A stretch of 64,000 nucleotides of DNA from Zantedeschia hybrid cultivar (lineage: Eukaryota; Streptophyta; Magnoliopsida; Alismatales; Araceae): the NCBI GenBank assembly GCA_030544215.1, contig JARZZO010000001.1, forward strand, positions 69,218,456 through 69,282,455, written 5' to 3'. Position numbers and translations under genes: made by a program. How positions within the stretch are numbered: the first letter of the stretch is position 1; each line of letters opens with the position of its first letter. Positions 22,869 to 36,500 of this stretch are shown here, piece after piece. The notes under the pieces were generated by a model. That model was not told the DNA's origin. It searched no databases and worked only from the letters and a program-made list of their open reading frames with translations.

Positions 22869-25800
22869 TTTAGAATTTTAACTGAAATAAAATTAATAAA
22901 AAATTAGCTCATTTTGGTTTAAACCGAAATGTTACATTTTATATCATTATACATATATATATATATATATTTATTTATTTATTTATATGTTTGTGTGTGT
23001 GTGTCTGTGTGTGCATATACATCCATATGTATTTATAGTTGAAACTAAAGTAAAAATAACCATTAACTTACACACACATGTGTTTAGGTCATCAAAATTC
23101 TGAAATATATGTTTATATGTAATGTTAATATATAAATTATATTCGATTTGGTTCAATTTCACAAATGTGTACTGAATCAAACCAAAAAGTATTTCAAATC
23201 AGATTGAACCTAACTGAATCATTTGGTTTGGTTCAGTTTTTCAGTTTGTACTGAATTATGCGCAGCCCGGCATATGACACTGTTCCATGGGAAAAGAAGC
23301 TTTTAGTATGCTCAATGCCCCAAGCACCTGTGATTGGTCAGTGAGCTAGATGGGCTGCCCAGTTAGAATTTAAAGAGGGCGTATATCTTGGGTTGATCTT
23401 ACCAAAGTCTTGGCCAATTCAGGGAGCAAGAATGGGGAACCATCTCCTATAACAACCCACATCAATGGTTTACGGAGATTGAGATTTTGGCATTGGCCCT
23501 CCAAGATCTTCCAAAACAGCAAACCATGGTTTAAAGATGGTCTTAACTTATGAATTTTTCTAGTACATGCATGTGTTAACACATCTGGATTTTCATAAAC
23601 ATGCACTTTGTACATGTTTTAGTCAAATGTGTTCGTTCTAGGTTCTTCTTTGCTAGGCACAGCCTTTTCAGTTTGGAATTTCATCTTTGCTCTACCTTGT
23701 ACATTTCCAGATGCAATTTTATTAGTAAAGTACTAAAACTCTTTGAACCTGTTTGATATGTCTGAAGGTTTTCTCAAACATACTACGTTTTCTCAAACAT
23801 ACTACATCCACGAATCATTTTAAGGACCACATGATTCCTGTATTATTAGACAGTGGCTGTTGCAGGAGTTTACTCTTAATAAGATATTGCTGATAGTCAG
23901 AATGTGCAGTTAATGTTTTAGAGGATGGTTTCCTGCATTGCCCTGACTAGGGAATCTAATTTAGCAAAATGAGTCATTTTTCTTTGCTGATTACAGATCT
24001 TTCACATTTGCATAAGCCTTTGGGTCAACAAATGGCAAATTCTCAAGTAACTGTGAGTGCATCTGCATCATTTGCAACATATGGCTATCCAGGCACAAGC
24101 AAAAAGATTGAGGTCCCAAACAGCAAGGTATTGTGTAATTTTACATTGCTGCGGCATATTTTGTAATAACTGAAACTTTCTAAGTCCTGTGGATGACCGC
24201 ATGCAGGTTGGCGTTATCATCGGTAAAGGTGGAGAGACAATCAGATATCTACAACTTCAGTCTGGAGCAAAAATCCAAGTTACCAGGGATGCAGAGGCCG
24301 ACCCTAGTTCCCAAAGCAGGATGGTCGAGCTGATGGGTACTACTGATCAGATTGATAGGGCTGAGCAGTTAATCAATGACGTACTTCGGGAGGTATGATT
24401 TGTGTTGGTTTTTGCTACAAACCTCTTTTGCCAGTCCTTTATGACATTCATCTTCCTGTGTGTAAAGCATTATGCGACGAGTTTTATATTTATCATTTAT
24501 AGCTTGTTATACTCAGACTGGCCATGCAGTTGATAACTATAAGAATCTGATTGAGTCTATTTGATGTACCAAATGTAGATGAGCACTAAGTTACTTGCAT
24601 AACAGATCTAGTCAACCCCTTTTTAAGTGAATCTATTTCTGCAGGCTGAAGCTGGGGGTTCTGGCACAGTTGCAGCTCGGAAATTTGTTGGTGTTCAAGC
24701 TGGGTCTGAGCAGTTAACAATGACAGTTCCGAACAATAGGGTAAATGTTTTGATTTTTTAGGAACATGCTTTGTTTGCTATTGTTAAGCACGCCTCTGGA
24801 TTTCTTTTTCATCTCCATCGTCTAGGTCGGTTTATTGATTGGCAAAGGTGGTGAAACGATAAAAAACATGCAAGCTACGACAGGGGCTCGAATCCAGGTA
24901 TGACTATTTATTCTCATTATTGTATATCTTCTGTATACAATTTTATTTAACAGTGCATCAATATGCAATTTCCGCCCTAGTAGGGGGGACTTTTGACTTT
25001 CGCCTCAAACACACTAGGTGTCTTGTCCAGTGGGCTTGATGGTTACATTTCCTTATTAGCTTCTAAATTTGATTCAACCTGTTGCGCCTATTACATGCAT
25101 TGCATGGAGGTTTTGTGTATAACAAGCTCTGACCTCGCAAAGCAATTATTGATGCAAGCCGGTGTTTAGGTGCCTACTTATGCATGTAGTTAGTTTGACA
25201 TGACCTGCTGTTGCATGTAGCCCAGGTTCACTTGCGAGGTGGAATTTGCCCTGATTCCTGAGACAGTTCTACTTCACATCCAGTTCTATCAGTAGCTGTA
25301 TATGGAATTCATTGACCTAGCTTTATATGATGTTCTGTGATTTTCTAAAGTCTTAAGGAAACTGTGCTTTGTGAGATTGTTTGCATGGCTGTGTTTTCTA
25401 GTTAATTGAAACTTTAATGGAAGGCCAAACTATGTTGTTGTTGATATATGTTTTATATATTTTCATCCATAGATTTCATATATTGTCTTGGTTTTTAGTT
25501 AATTGAAACTTTAGCGGAAGGGCAAAATATGTTGTTATTGATATATGCTTTATATATTTTCACCCATAGATTTTATATATTGTCTTGTTTTTTCCCCCTT
25601 GCAACAAAATATTTTTGGCCGTTTGGCTAGTGATTGCATAAAGATGATTCTTTTGTCGTATTGAAAGCAAGCGCCAAAAGTGTAAAACTAACAGGAAGTA
25701 TGACAGAAGCACGTGAGGTGAATAAGGGAATTGGATTTTTGGCATCGGAATAACATGGTTGACTTCATGGAATCATGACCCCTTTTCCGCATTGTTTTGG

Positions 25801-27543
25801 GGATTGCATTCCTAGGGCTAAGCCATTTAGCATGGTGATGTGCTCGCTACACTTATGAAGTGAGGAGTATTCGATTACTATGTTGTATTTTGGATGAGAA
25901 GCCTGTTCTAGACTAGGCAAGAAGCCTACAATCATTCCCATTTGTATAGCAATGATATCCCTTTTTCAAAGTGTGTTTCCAGAATGGTTACTAAAGAGCA
26001 ACAAGGGCAATCATTTTAAAAATAAATAAATAAACCAAAGACTGCCTCATTAGAGTGGCTATTGAACACTTATTTTGTTTCTGCTTTGTTGCTGCTGTAA
26101 TCTGTATGCGCTTCTCTTGCTCTAATGGCTGCTGATGACCATTTCTTATTCGTATGCTTCTCATTGTGAATGATTCATAAACTTTATTATCGTCATCTTC
26201 TTTCTTACTGATGATTTTCTCTCTCATTTTCTAAGCTAAATTTCTTATTAATGATTTTTCTCTCTCATTTTCTAAGGTAAAGATGAAAACTATGCTTTCC
26301 CCTATCACATCACACAGCCAATTTCTATCATTTGGATATTCATGTAGTTAGGTTTTATGTGGAAAAGAACACTGCCTTCCAATGTTTGAAGCAAGGTTCG
26401 CTGTATCGCTGATCCTTCCAGATTGTATCTTCCCAGATACGAGTCGGCACCGATCCGACATAGTCCAACTTGGTCTGACTCGCATAAGTCAAGCAAATTC
26501 TGGCCAATGAGTTTGTTAATGGCAATGAATTTAAGCCACATTTAAGAAAAATGTACCCTATTAATTGATATAAAATATAAATTTACCCTATTAATTGATA
26601 TAAAATATAAATTTACTTATGTAATGAGAAAAACTCAATCTAAAATGACTCATTATGTATGTATGAGTCAACACGGTCCTGTTCGGTACGACACATGCTA
26701 GCAGATTGGACTCCCCCATATGCAAGTTGACTCATACAAGTTGGCGCGACTTGGTACAAGACAGCAAACCATGGTTTGAAAGTTTTATGTTCACATCTCT
26801 TCTGTTTTGACTTGGTGAACGGCATATTGTTGGTTTGCCTTATGGGCTATGCTATGCTAAATCACTTTTCTTGTTTGTTTGATGATCCTTTTTGCACAGT
26901 GAGCGGGAGCACTCTGGATGATAATTATGTAAAGAGCAAGGTTTGCAGAACCGGACCCATTCTAGAACCGGTCTAGGCCTGTTCTGGCTCAAAGCGGGAT
27001 GTTACCAGGCAAATTGGGATGGAATTGGCCAACCGGTTCAAACTAGACTGGGAACCGTCGGTTCCGATCCAATTTTGCTGGTTGCAGTCTGAACCAGCCA
27101 GTTCTGCAAACATTGGTAGAGAGCTATATACTTCCATTAAGGGGCTTTGGGAGCTTTTTTTTTTTTTTTCTTTTGGGATTGTTTTTTACTTAAAATTTAT
27201 GTCATTAAAAGTTGGGTTAATCACATATATAACCATGTTAGAAATGTGGTAACCTCAGTGCATGTGCATAGTTGCAAAAATGTCCGAAGGTTAGTTTCCA
27301 TTTTACGCCATAAGAATATACCCATAATATGCTGTTAACGTTTATCATTAAGGGGGCAAAAGACTATAATACCCTAATGTGAGAGAGAGGGAGAGGGAGG
27401 GAGAGAGAGACTGGGGGGGTCTCCCCTACCGGCACTGGCACCCCAACCTTGGGTGGGGTTGTGTGTGTGTGTGAGAGAGATATATATGTACGCCATACCC
27501 TGCGACACACTTCCCCATGCTGGAGGCAACTTGCGCAGGTCAC

Positions 27544-27575
<32 letters not shown>

Positions 27576-30500
27576 AGCCAAAGCTGGCTTTCAGCCTCTC
27601 CTGGCGTCTCCCCTCCCTACTCCCCCTTTGACTCGGGGGTGAGCGAAGAGGAGGAGATGCCGCCTGTGCAGGAGTCGGGGAATGGGAAGAAGCCAAACTG
27701 TGTGGAGTGGATCTCTGGAGAGAGGAATTATGATGGCGATCTGTGTGAGGGAATGATGATGGCAGTCTGTGAGGTTGGAGCCCATGGCTTCGTTTAGATC
27801 TTCCCCTGCTGCTTATCATCTTCTTCCTCATCCCCTTAAGTCCTCTGCTGACTCTCTATTTCTGTTCTCTGCTCTTCCCATGGCCTTGTTTTCTCCTGCC
27901 CTGCTCCCATGGATAGCTTGTTGGAGGGCGGTGGAGGCGGAGAGATCGGAGCCGGCAAGGAAGATGAGTTATTGCAAAAATAAGATAGACAAAAGTGTAA
28001 TTATGTTTCTAATAGCATTATATATGTAATTAATCCTTAAATTTTTTGTCTTAAATTTTAATATTACTGCACTTTGATTCCTCCAGTGGTAAATTTGTTA
28101 CTAATTTTAAGAGAGTTTTGAGAGAGGATTATTAGATGATTCTGCAAGTGAGAGAGAGAGAGAGCTTCGTTAAAATAAAAACAACTCGTGGTTTTTTTTC
28201 AAGGAAGTTAATGAAGGATTAGATGCCGTCCTAAAAATAAGGAGGGAGGTTGCCAGACATGTTCCCTTCTATATTTTACTCCAAATTTTAAATTTGAAAA
28301 AAAAAAGAGGTAAAAAAGGGTATCCAAACATCCTATTAAACTTTCATTTAGTAAATTGTCGTCAGAACCACCTTAACGGAAAATAAGAAATGTATGCATT
28401 GGTTTCAACTTTCAAGTGAGTGCTTGCAAAACTGATTTACTACTCTTGTAAATTTGGGTGGCTCCTTGATATCTCTATCCCCTTGGTTACTTATTTTGCC
28501 TTAAAAATGCTTAGGCGGGGCTAACTGATATATTCCCTACTGCCTAGGTGGACTGCCTAAATGACGAGGCTGGTGCCTCAGGGGGTCACAGGGGGAGGGG
28601 AACCATTCCCCACCCACTGATCATAAAAAAAAAAAATAGAGCAAAAATTGACAATAGCAATTTGATGGGTGTTTGTCCCATCAAATTTAAATAAAGCGAT
28701 TTTTGCTTATCCCATCAGCCCTCTCTGATTCGATTCCGATCGAATCTCCTGTCTCAACTTAATCTCGTATCCGTTCCATATTAACCTTGGTTACCGGTAT
28801 GGAGCCCCTTTCTCCCCTCCGGAAACCACTGAGTGGTGCCCGTACTTGGTTTGGGGAAGTGCCCAACCAGTAGCCACTGGCCTATTAGTTTTATATCCAA
28901 CATGTCTCAGATGGACATGCCTATCTCAGGTGTGCGTTATCAACACACCACTGGGTATTTATTACATGAACTTTTAGTCGTGTTCTATCTAGACAAACAT
29001 CATATCCATGAATTTCTTGGTTGATCACTGAACCTTGAACCCCTCGGGTTACTTGGGGTGAGAACACCTGAAACATGCTTTTCCATCTGAGACATGTTGG
29101 GTAGTTACCTTTATTAATTTGTTTACTTTTCTTTTACTTTTTAACTGTTTTCCATGTAAAGTTTCACGCACAAATATATTTGTTGTTATAGATTTTTTTT
29201 GAATATTTCTGCATACAAAATGATGCAAAGTTAGTGCAGCCTCTTTCTCTTTTTTGATGCAGACTTAAAGTAAGCCTTTTTTTTCTTTTAATGCAACCTC
29301 ACCATCAATATGCATAGCTCCAGAGCCCCCATTGGATCAGGTCGACGGGGGTCCAAACAGTGCTGTCTCCTCCGCCCGTCTGCGCTTCCCTCCAGTGGCC
29401 ACGGGGGACCTCCTGTTCAATCTGATTGCTGTCATGGGAGGGGAGTGGCACCAACAGGGGCCGATCATCTCGCTTCCGGTGGCAGTTTAGGGATCCCGCA
29501 GGGACCTCCGGCTTCCCCCCTAGAGGCTTCAATGCCAAGAGCCTCTCCTGGCCATCCCTTGACAGGACAGCATGAGGTCCTTCCATCAGGGATGTGCACT
29601 CGGAAGTTTGTGGAGTGTTTGGAGGGTAGGGTCCAAGCCTCTGCCGGTTGCAGCTCTCTTCTGAAGCCCTCCATTGACAGCCAGGAGTCCCCTTGAATCC
29701 AGGCAGAGACGGAGGAATACCGTGTTTTATCTGGCCCCTTCCGAGGGCGGCTCCTTCAGGGTGATCTGTTGAGTCACAATCAAGCGGTCGCAGCTGGGGC
29801 CGCTTGCCTCCAAGCCCCAGTGCAAAGGAGGATGGTTTACACTTTACAGGATCTCAGTGTTCTCGGGAACCTGGTCACTTTGCTGCAGGCTCCTATAGAA
29901 GGTGTCCTGTCTGGGGGGGAGCTGATTTTGGTCCCATGCTCCTTAGGTAGGTGCCAGGAGATGGAGGAAGAGGCGGAGGTGGTTGTTGGAGAAAGCAAGC
30001 TGGGGAGGAAGGATGTCAAAGACCTGTTGGGTAAGGTCAGTCAATTGACAGAGGAACAAGCTTAAGCAGTGGCAGATAAAGTAGGGGTGTCATTTGATGG
30101 GCTTGAGAAAGATGTGAAGCAAATCTATCTCAAGATCCAGAAGAGGTGGCAGTTGGGGCTTGCCCGGATGGCTAGGAGGGAGAAGTCCTTACCGGGGGGG
30201 GGGGTAGGAGGAGGAGGAGGATATTGCCTAATATTGACCCTCATGAATTATCTCATGGAATATATTAGGTGGCTTTGTGGGAGGCATAAGAGGAGGGCGG
30301 CTAGGGAATTTGTGAAGAGATATAAATTAGATGTGCTTTGCATCGAAGAAACAAAATGTGAGGGGGATGGAGAGGAGGTTATGAGAGAGATAGGAGGATC
30401 TAGGCTCACGAAGGGGGTGGCATTGCTTGCTAGAGGGAGTGCATGAGGCATTATGGTGTTGTGGAATGCCTTTGTGGCGGAAGAAGTGGAAGGGCTCAGA

Positions 30501-33500
30501 CAAGTAGGCCCATCAGTTGGGTCCATTACTTTTTGTTGTGTTAGTGATGGCTTGTTATGGGTCTTCACAGGTGTTTATGGGCCTCAAAGTAGGGTGGAGA
30601 AACATGACCTTTGGGAGGAGCTTATTTCCTTCCAGTGGCAGGGTGGGAGGCCGTGGTGTGTAGGAGGGGACTTCAATTCTATCAAGTAAGCAAAGTAGAG
30701 CAGCGGCAGTGCACACCCAATCAAAGAGATGGAGGACTTTAGATACTATATTGCAGCAGCAGCCATGGTTGATGTATTGACTCCCAATGCCACCTATATT
30801 TGGTCCAACCTTAGGGAGACCCTCCTGTCTATGGGCTGGACAGGTTCCTCGTATCCATGGATTGGGAGGATCACTTTTCTCTTCTGCAGGTAGAGTGTTT
30901 AGTGAGGACGGCCTCATATCATAAACGAATTTTGCAGAAGTCTCACTCTTCCTTAGCCAGGAGACCACGGTTTAGATTGGAAAGATATTGGTTGAGAGGG
31001 GAAGGTTTTTCTGAACTAGTGGCTAACAACTAGAATGAGGCGATTAAGGTTCCAAAGGATAGGACTGTAGCTAGGCTGGTTCTGAAGATTCAGAGGTTGT
31101 CTCATACTATTAAAAGCTGGGGAGCTTCCAGGACTCCCCCAAGTAAAGTGGCCAAGGATAGGATTGTGTAGCAACTGGAGGCTTTCGATGCCCGTGAAGA
31201 AGTAGGTTTAGGGGATGCTAAGGACAGGGAGGGGAGAATAAGACTGAAAACAAAATTTGCTGAGATCCTTCCTATGGGAGATTTATTGGAAGCAGAGGTC
31301 TAGGAAAGGTGGATCAAGGAGGGTGATAGGAATATAGCCTATTTTCAGAGGGTGGCATCAGAGAGAAGAATAATGAATCATCCCAGAATGCTCGTGATCA
31401 GGTGTTCTGAGGAGACTCTCAGGTGAAGGAGCATGTTATTGACTTCTACTCAAGATTATTCTCCGAGGCCTTCCCTTGCGACGAATCTCCTTCCCTCCAT
31501 CTCCGCTGAGGAGAGAGATAGTATGGCTGCTCGATTCTTAGAGGAGGAGATCAAGAGAGCGGCTTTTGCTCTAGCAGGTGATAAGGCTCCTGACCCGGAT
31601 GGCTTTCCTATGCTTTTCTTCGAGCATTGTTAGGATATTGTCAAAGGCAGACATTCTTCATGCTCTTGTGGACTTCCAATAATGGACGGCTCATCTTTAG
31701 GGGTATTAACGAGACATTTATTCTCCTGATCCCTAAGAAAGAAGGGGTGGAACTGTGTGGCCGGCTACATGCCTATTAGTTTGCTAAATGGTGTGTACAA
31801 AATCAGCACTAAGGCATTAGCATTCAGACTTGAGAGTGTGGTTGGCAGGATCGTCAGTGGGAACCAAGGTGCCTTTGTCAAGGGGGAATTTATTCAGGAT
31901 AACTTCCTCCTTGCATATGAGGTGCTACACTCTATGAAATTGCATCATAGAAGGGGTTTTATGTTGAAGTTGGATTTTGAGAAGGCGTATGACAGGGTCA
32001 ATTGAGAGTCTTTATTGGAGGTTCTCTCCGAAAAGCGGTTTGTTCAATAGGTGGATTGAATGGATTAAGGAGTGTATCTCCTCTGCCTCTTCTGTGGTGT
32101 TCATCAATGGTTAGTGGTAGAGGTCTTAGACATGGGGATCCTATGTCACCTCTTCGTTTCATTATGGTGGCACATATTCTGAGCAGAGTGTGGTACGGAG
32201 CTGAAGCGATGGACCTAATTAGGGGCTTCCAGGCTACACAACAAGGGTTGAATGTCACATCTTCAATGCACTGATGATACTATCATGTTCTTGTCGCAGA
32301 GGAGAGCCAGTTGTTTGTTGCCAGGCTGATCTTGGAGTTGATTACGGAGGAGACAAGTCTCAAAATTAACTTCCACAAGAGACATATGTTGGGAGTCAGT
32401 GTGGGGGAGTCGGAGTTGAGCGGGAACGCCCTCATTATGGGATGCTAGAAGGGGCAGTTTCTAGTGCCCTATTTAGGGATGTTGCTTACTTTGTGTGTGC
32501 TCTGCAATAGAGATTGGGAGAAGGCGATGTAGAGGTTCGATTGACGACTTGCAGGATGGAAGGGGAGGCTTCTGCTTATGTAGGGAGGCTGACCTTATGT
32601 AAGTCAGTATTGGATTCTCTTCCTATCTACTACTACCTCTCCACCTCCAGAATCCCATCAGCCGTTGCCCAGAGGCTGGATTCTATCAGAGACAGGTTCT
32701 TTTGGCATGCTTTAGGACACTTGATGCTGGGTGGTTTTGATGTCTCTTGGACTCGCACTTGCAGATTTAAGGAGATTGGTCGTTTGGGTAATAAGAATAT
32801 AAAGCTATTCAACATGACTCTCCTATCCAAGTGGCTCTAGAAGTTAGTGCAGCATAACCTGGGGATGTTGTTGCAGGCAGTCTCTCAGGACTATGCTCAT
32901 TCGAGGGCTTGGGATATTCTCCCATCCAGTGTAACCTAAATTTGCAATTTTTTGAAAAACTCACACTTTTTTCATCTTAACGTATTATTGCCAAATAAAT
33001 CTCAATTATTGAAAGAATCTTTAAAATCTTCATAACTTCAAAAAAGTAGCAATTTAATCACGTATTTTTCAAGAACAGTATACCTTTCTAAGTGGACCTT
33101 ATATTAGATATTCGTAGATTTTTTACATTTATGTTTTTTAAAAAATATTTTATATATTAAAAATTAACATATCTTTCATGACTTTTTCATGAAGTTTTCA
33201 TTTTTTTTTTTTTACCAAATTGAGATTTTTTACTCAAACCGATTTTTTCCCTAATCCCAACTTGGTGACATTGCTCGTATCTACATTTTATAATGTTTCC
33301 CCTGTTTGGAAGGGAATCCTCTCTAGTGTGGAGGTGTTCAAGGCTGGATCCTGTTTTGTGCTTGGTAATGGTTGGAGAACTCTTTTTTGGGAGGATGTTT
33401 GGTGCAGGCACCAACCCCTACATATCCTTTTACCATGCCTATTTGAAATCTCCCTGCTGCAGGATGCTTTTGTCAGCCAGGTGGCGGAGGGAGCCCTTGT

Positions 33501-36500
33501 CCAGACTACCTGTAGCCCTCGGTTCTGGATGAGTTTGAGAGAGGAAGAATTGGAGGAGCTGCTCTTACTGCTCTAATGGCTACAGCTTTCCAAAAGTGCA
33601 GTTACCTTGTGACAGACTGGCTAGATTCATCCATGATATTCCTACTGGTTGCTGTCTTTGTGCTGAGGAGGAGTCGTCGCTGGAACATCTATCCACCTCT
33701 TGTTCATTTGCTTTGGAAGTGTGGCACATTCTAGCTCGGCGCCTCTAGGTGGACTGTGTGACCCCTTTATCCATGGAGAGCTGCTCCGTTCTTGGTGGAG
33801 AACTTGGACATTGAAGCAAGATCGGGAGTTGTGGTGGCTGATCCTCCCCACTGCTGTTTGGACCCTATGGATGGAGCGAAACGGCAGGATTTTCTAGCGA
33901 GAAACTGCTATCCTGCACAGGATCATCCCTTTTGTTTGTGCCAAGGTCACAAGGTGGGCTAAAGTCTATTAGAAATTTAGAACTGGGATTCTTGTAAATC
34001 CTCCTTGTTTTGTTGTCTGGAGGAGAGTTGACCTTGAGATGCACCTTCTTGGTTCTTTGTACAGGAGGGGAATTTTGTTGTTTTACCTTCTTAATTGTTA
34101 TATCTTTATTTTGTTCCTTCTTCATGGTAAAAATGGCACCATGCACATTTAAAAAAAAAACATCAATAAGCATGAGAAGACTGGTTCAAAATTTATTGAA
34201 GAAACTTAATGTTGTTATCATGGTTGGCACTTGGCAGTATCGTCCGAGACCAATATGTATTCTTTTTTCTTTTCTTTTCTTTTTGTGTGTGTGTGGGGGT
34301 GGGGGTGGTTTACCCCGATACCGGAAAAAACTGTTATCGGCTGGTACCGGGCCAATATTGGTCCGGTACCACAGATACCGGTACAGTACTGGTACCAACC
34401 GATACCGAGACTGACATCCGTGGTCGTTACAAGTTCTTTCAGACCTCCCCAATATTAACCGATATTGGTTTATATTATCTGATACATTTACATAATATTA
34501 AGGTAATTATGTGATGAAACAAACTGATTAAACTAGATCAGTTAGAAAAGGACGGGTGTTGACCTTTGAGGTGGTCAATCTTTCCCTCGGGCAGCTGCCT
34601 AAGTGCTAGGCTGCAGCTTTTAAAACAGCACTTTTTTTTTCTTTTTTTTCATCACACAGTTGTTAGGGAACTATAGCATTTCACTTTAGGTAATCTGGCA
34701 ATTTACTCCATTGTAGAAATTTCTTAATATGGTGATGATACCAAGTGATGAGTTGCCAATAATAGAAGTGTTAGTGAAATTTGCTAGTGGTAGAACAACT
34801 TGGATTCACTGATTATCTTGGTGTACAATTGTTGAAATTCTCGCTTATGTTGTTGAGAGTGATCATTACATTTGTATTCCATGCTTCATCACTTCATCTA
34901 CTCTGATACATTGTCCATGTCTTGAATTGCATATGGTGTTTATAATTGTACAATGTGTCCATATTTATTATTTGCTATGATGTTTGCTTTTTCTGTTGTC
35001 CAGATCATACCGTTGCATCTGCCTCTCGGTGACACTTCAACTGAAAGAAATGTGCAGATTGATGGTACCAAAGAACAGATTGAATCTGCAAAACAATTAA
35101 TTAATGAAGTAATCAGTGAGGTACATGGGAGTTCTTCACATGCTTGCATAGAAATTGAATGTAGTTGATATGCTCTCTTTATCTTTTATGTGCTTCTAAG
35201 TTCCATATTTGTCTATGCACATCTTTCCTGTACTTTAGGTTTTATTCTGTTTTAAATGAATTGACCATTGGTTTATCTTTTTCATCTTTTCTAATTTAAC
35301 TGTTCTTCGCATATTAGTTTCGCGAACAATATATATTTGTTTTTCAGGATTGGTTCCTATTTTGACAAAAAATGATATGATTTTTTAAATTTATTTCTTG
35401 CTTCTTATGCTAATGGAAGTGCTCATTGCATTTTGAGGAATGATGAACCTTGATTACACAGAACTGGCCAGAATCTTTATTTGGCTGCTCCCTTGTGGTT
35501 GTGGATGAAATAAACTGTTCACCTTTTACATTGGAACTATTTCTAGTCTATGCTGGTACTGGTTGTTTTGTTTTCTGCTTCAATGTTATGTTCTGCCATG
35601 TCTTATTTAAGCTTCCATTTCCCATTTTCGTCTCCAATTTATATATATTTTTTGCTCATCGATTTTTATTTCTAGGATGTTTTAGTTTCTTTCTTAGCCT
35701 CATATACACAGTAAAATGTTTACTGCTTTTTAAGGTTGCGGAATTGCAGGATTTAGTGACTCCTTTCTTTTTATTAAAAAAGTTAAAGAAACATTTCTAT
35801 AGATAATTCATTCCAGATCTATTTGTTAAAGAATGGTATGTTGCTGGGTTGACTTCTATCCTTTGGCATGGAGAATTGACAGTTGATCAGCCTTTTCTTG
35901 AGCATCTTTCAGATACATTGTGGCTGGAGTCGTGCAGAAAATGTGGAGGCACATCTTGTTAGCATTGCATTCTTGGATGTAGCTATTAATACTAAGTAGG
36001 TCTTTAGGTCTTTTTGTATTTTTGGCCTATCTACCCTGTAAAACCATGGATATTAGACAGTGTATACTGTGAGGCACTCCTGTATACCTTGGATGTACTG
36101 GACTGCTTTTGGCTCAAATGCAGCTTGAATGACTCTTATCTTGGCAGTGAAATTGCACTTGTACCTTTCTGAAAATGAAATAACACCGTGCACTTCTCCA
36201 CCAAAGGGTATAAATGAAAACAAGGCTGGGTTTGTAGGAGAGTATCACCCTGCCTGATAGGAACCTTAGGTTTTCAGATAAATGTAGCCACTCATTCTAT
36301 GGCATGCCACTAGTCGTGCATTCTTCTCTTCCTAAGCTAAAGTTTTTGGAGAAGCCTAGGTTTTCATCTATGGCATGCCACCCATGGTGGCATTCCTCTC
36401 TCTCTCATACACACAAATCTAGTTTGATAGTTGTTAAGCTATGTTCAGTGTTCAGGTAATGACAACTAATATTTTTGAGATTTTGAGGTTTAGGAGAAAA

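Larger units (their letters stand above)
15642..23996 (+). other. KH gene intron 1 (8.4 kb)
   Basis: The intron starts GTTAGAG and ends GATTACAG. It holds an antisense LINE end, microsatellites, two copies of an LTR-like segment, a 201-bp tandem duplication, a second tandem duplication and a word-repeat block. No second gene is seen in it. Confidence 0.7.
24898..35003 (+). other. KH gene intron 5 (10.1 kb), splits KH2
   Basis: Starts GTATGAC and ends TTGTCCAG. It contains a 98-bp tandem duplication, three word-repeat blocks, a 30-C run, a foldback and a 4.8-kb LINE. Much of its length is explained by insertions. Confidence 0.75.

Noticed and set aside
27364..27831. Overlapping open frames around the 30-C run
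   Set aside because: They consist of poly-Gly/poly-Pro from the homopolymer and GA/GT repeats, with no family resemblance.
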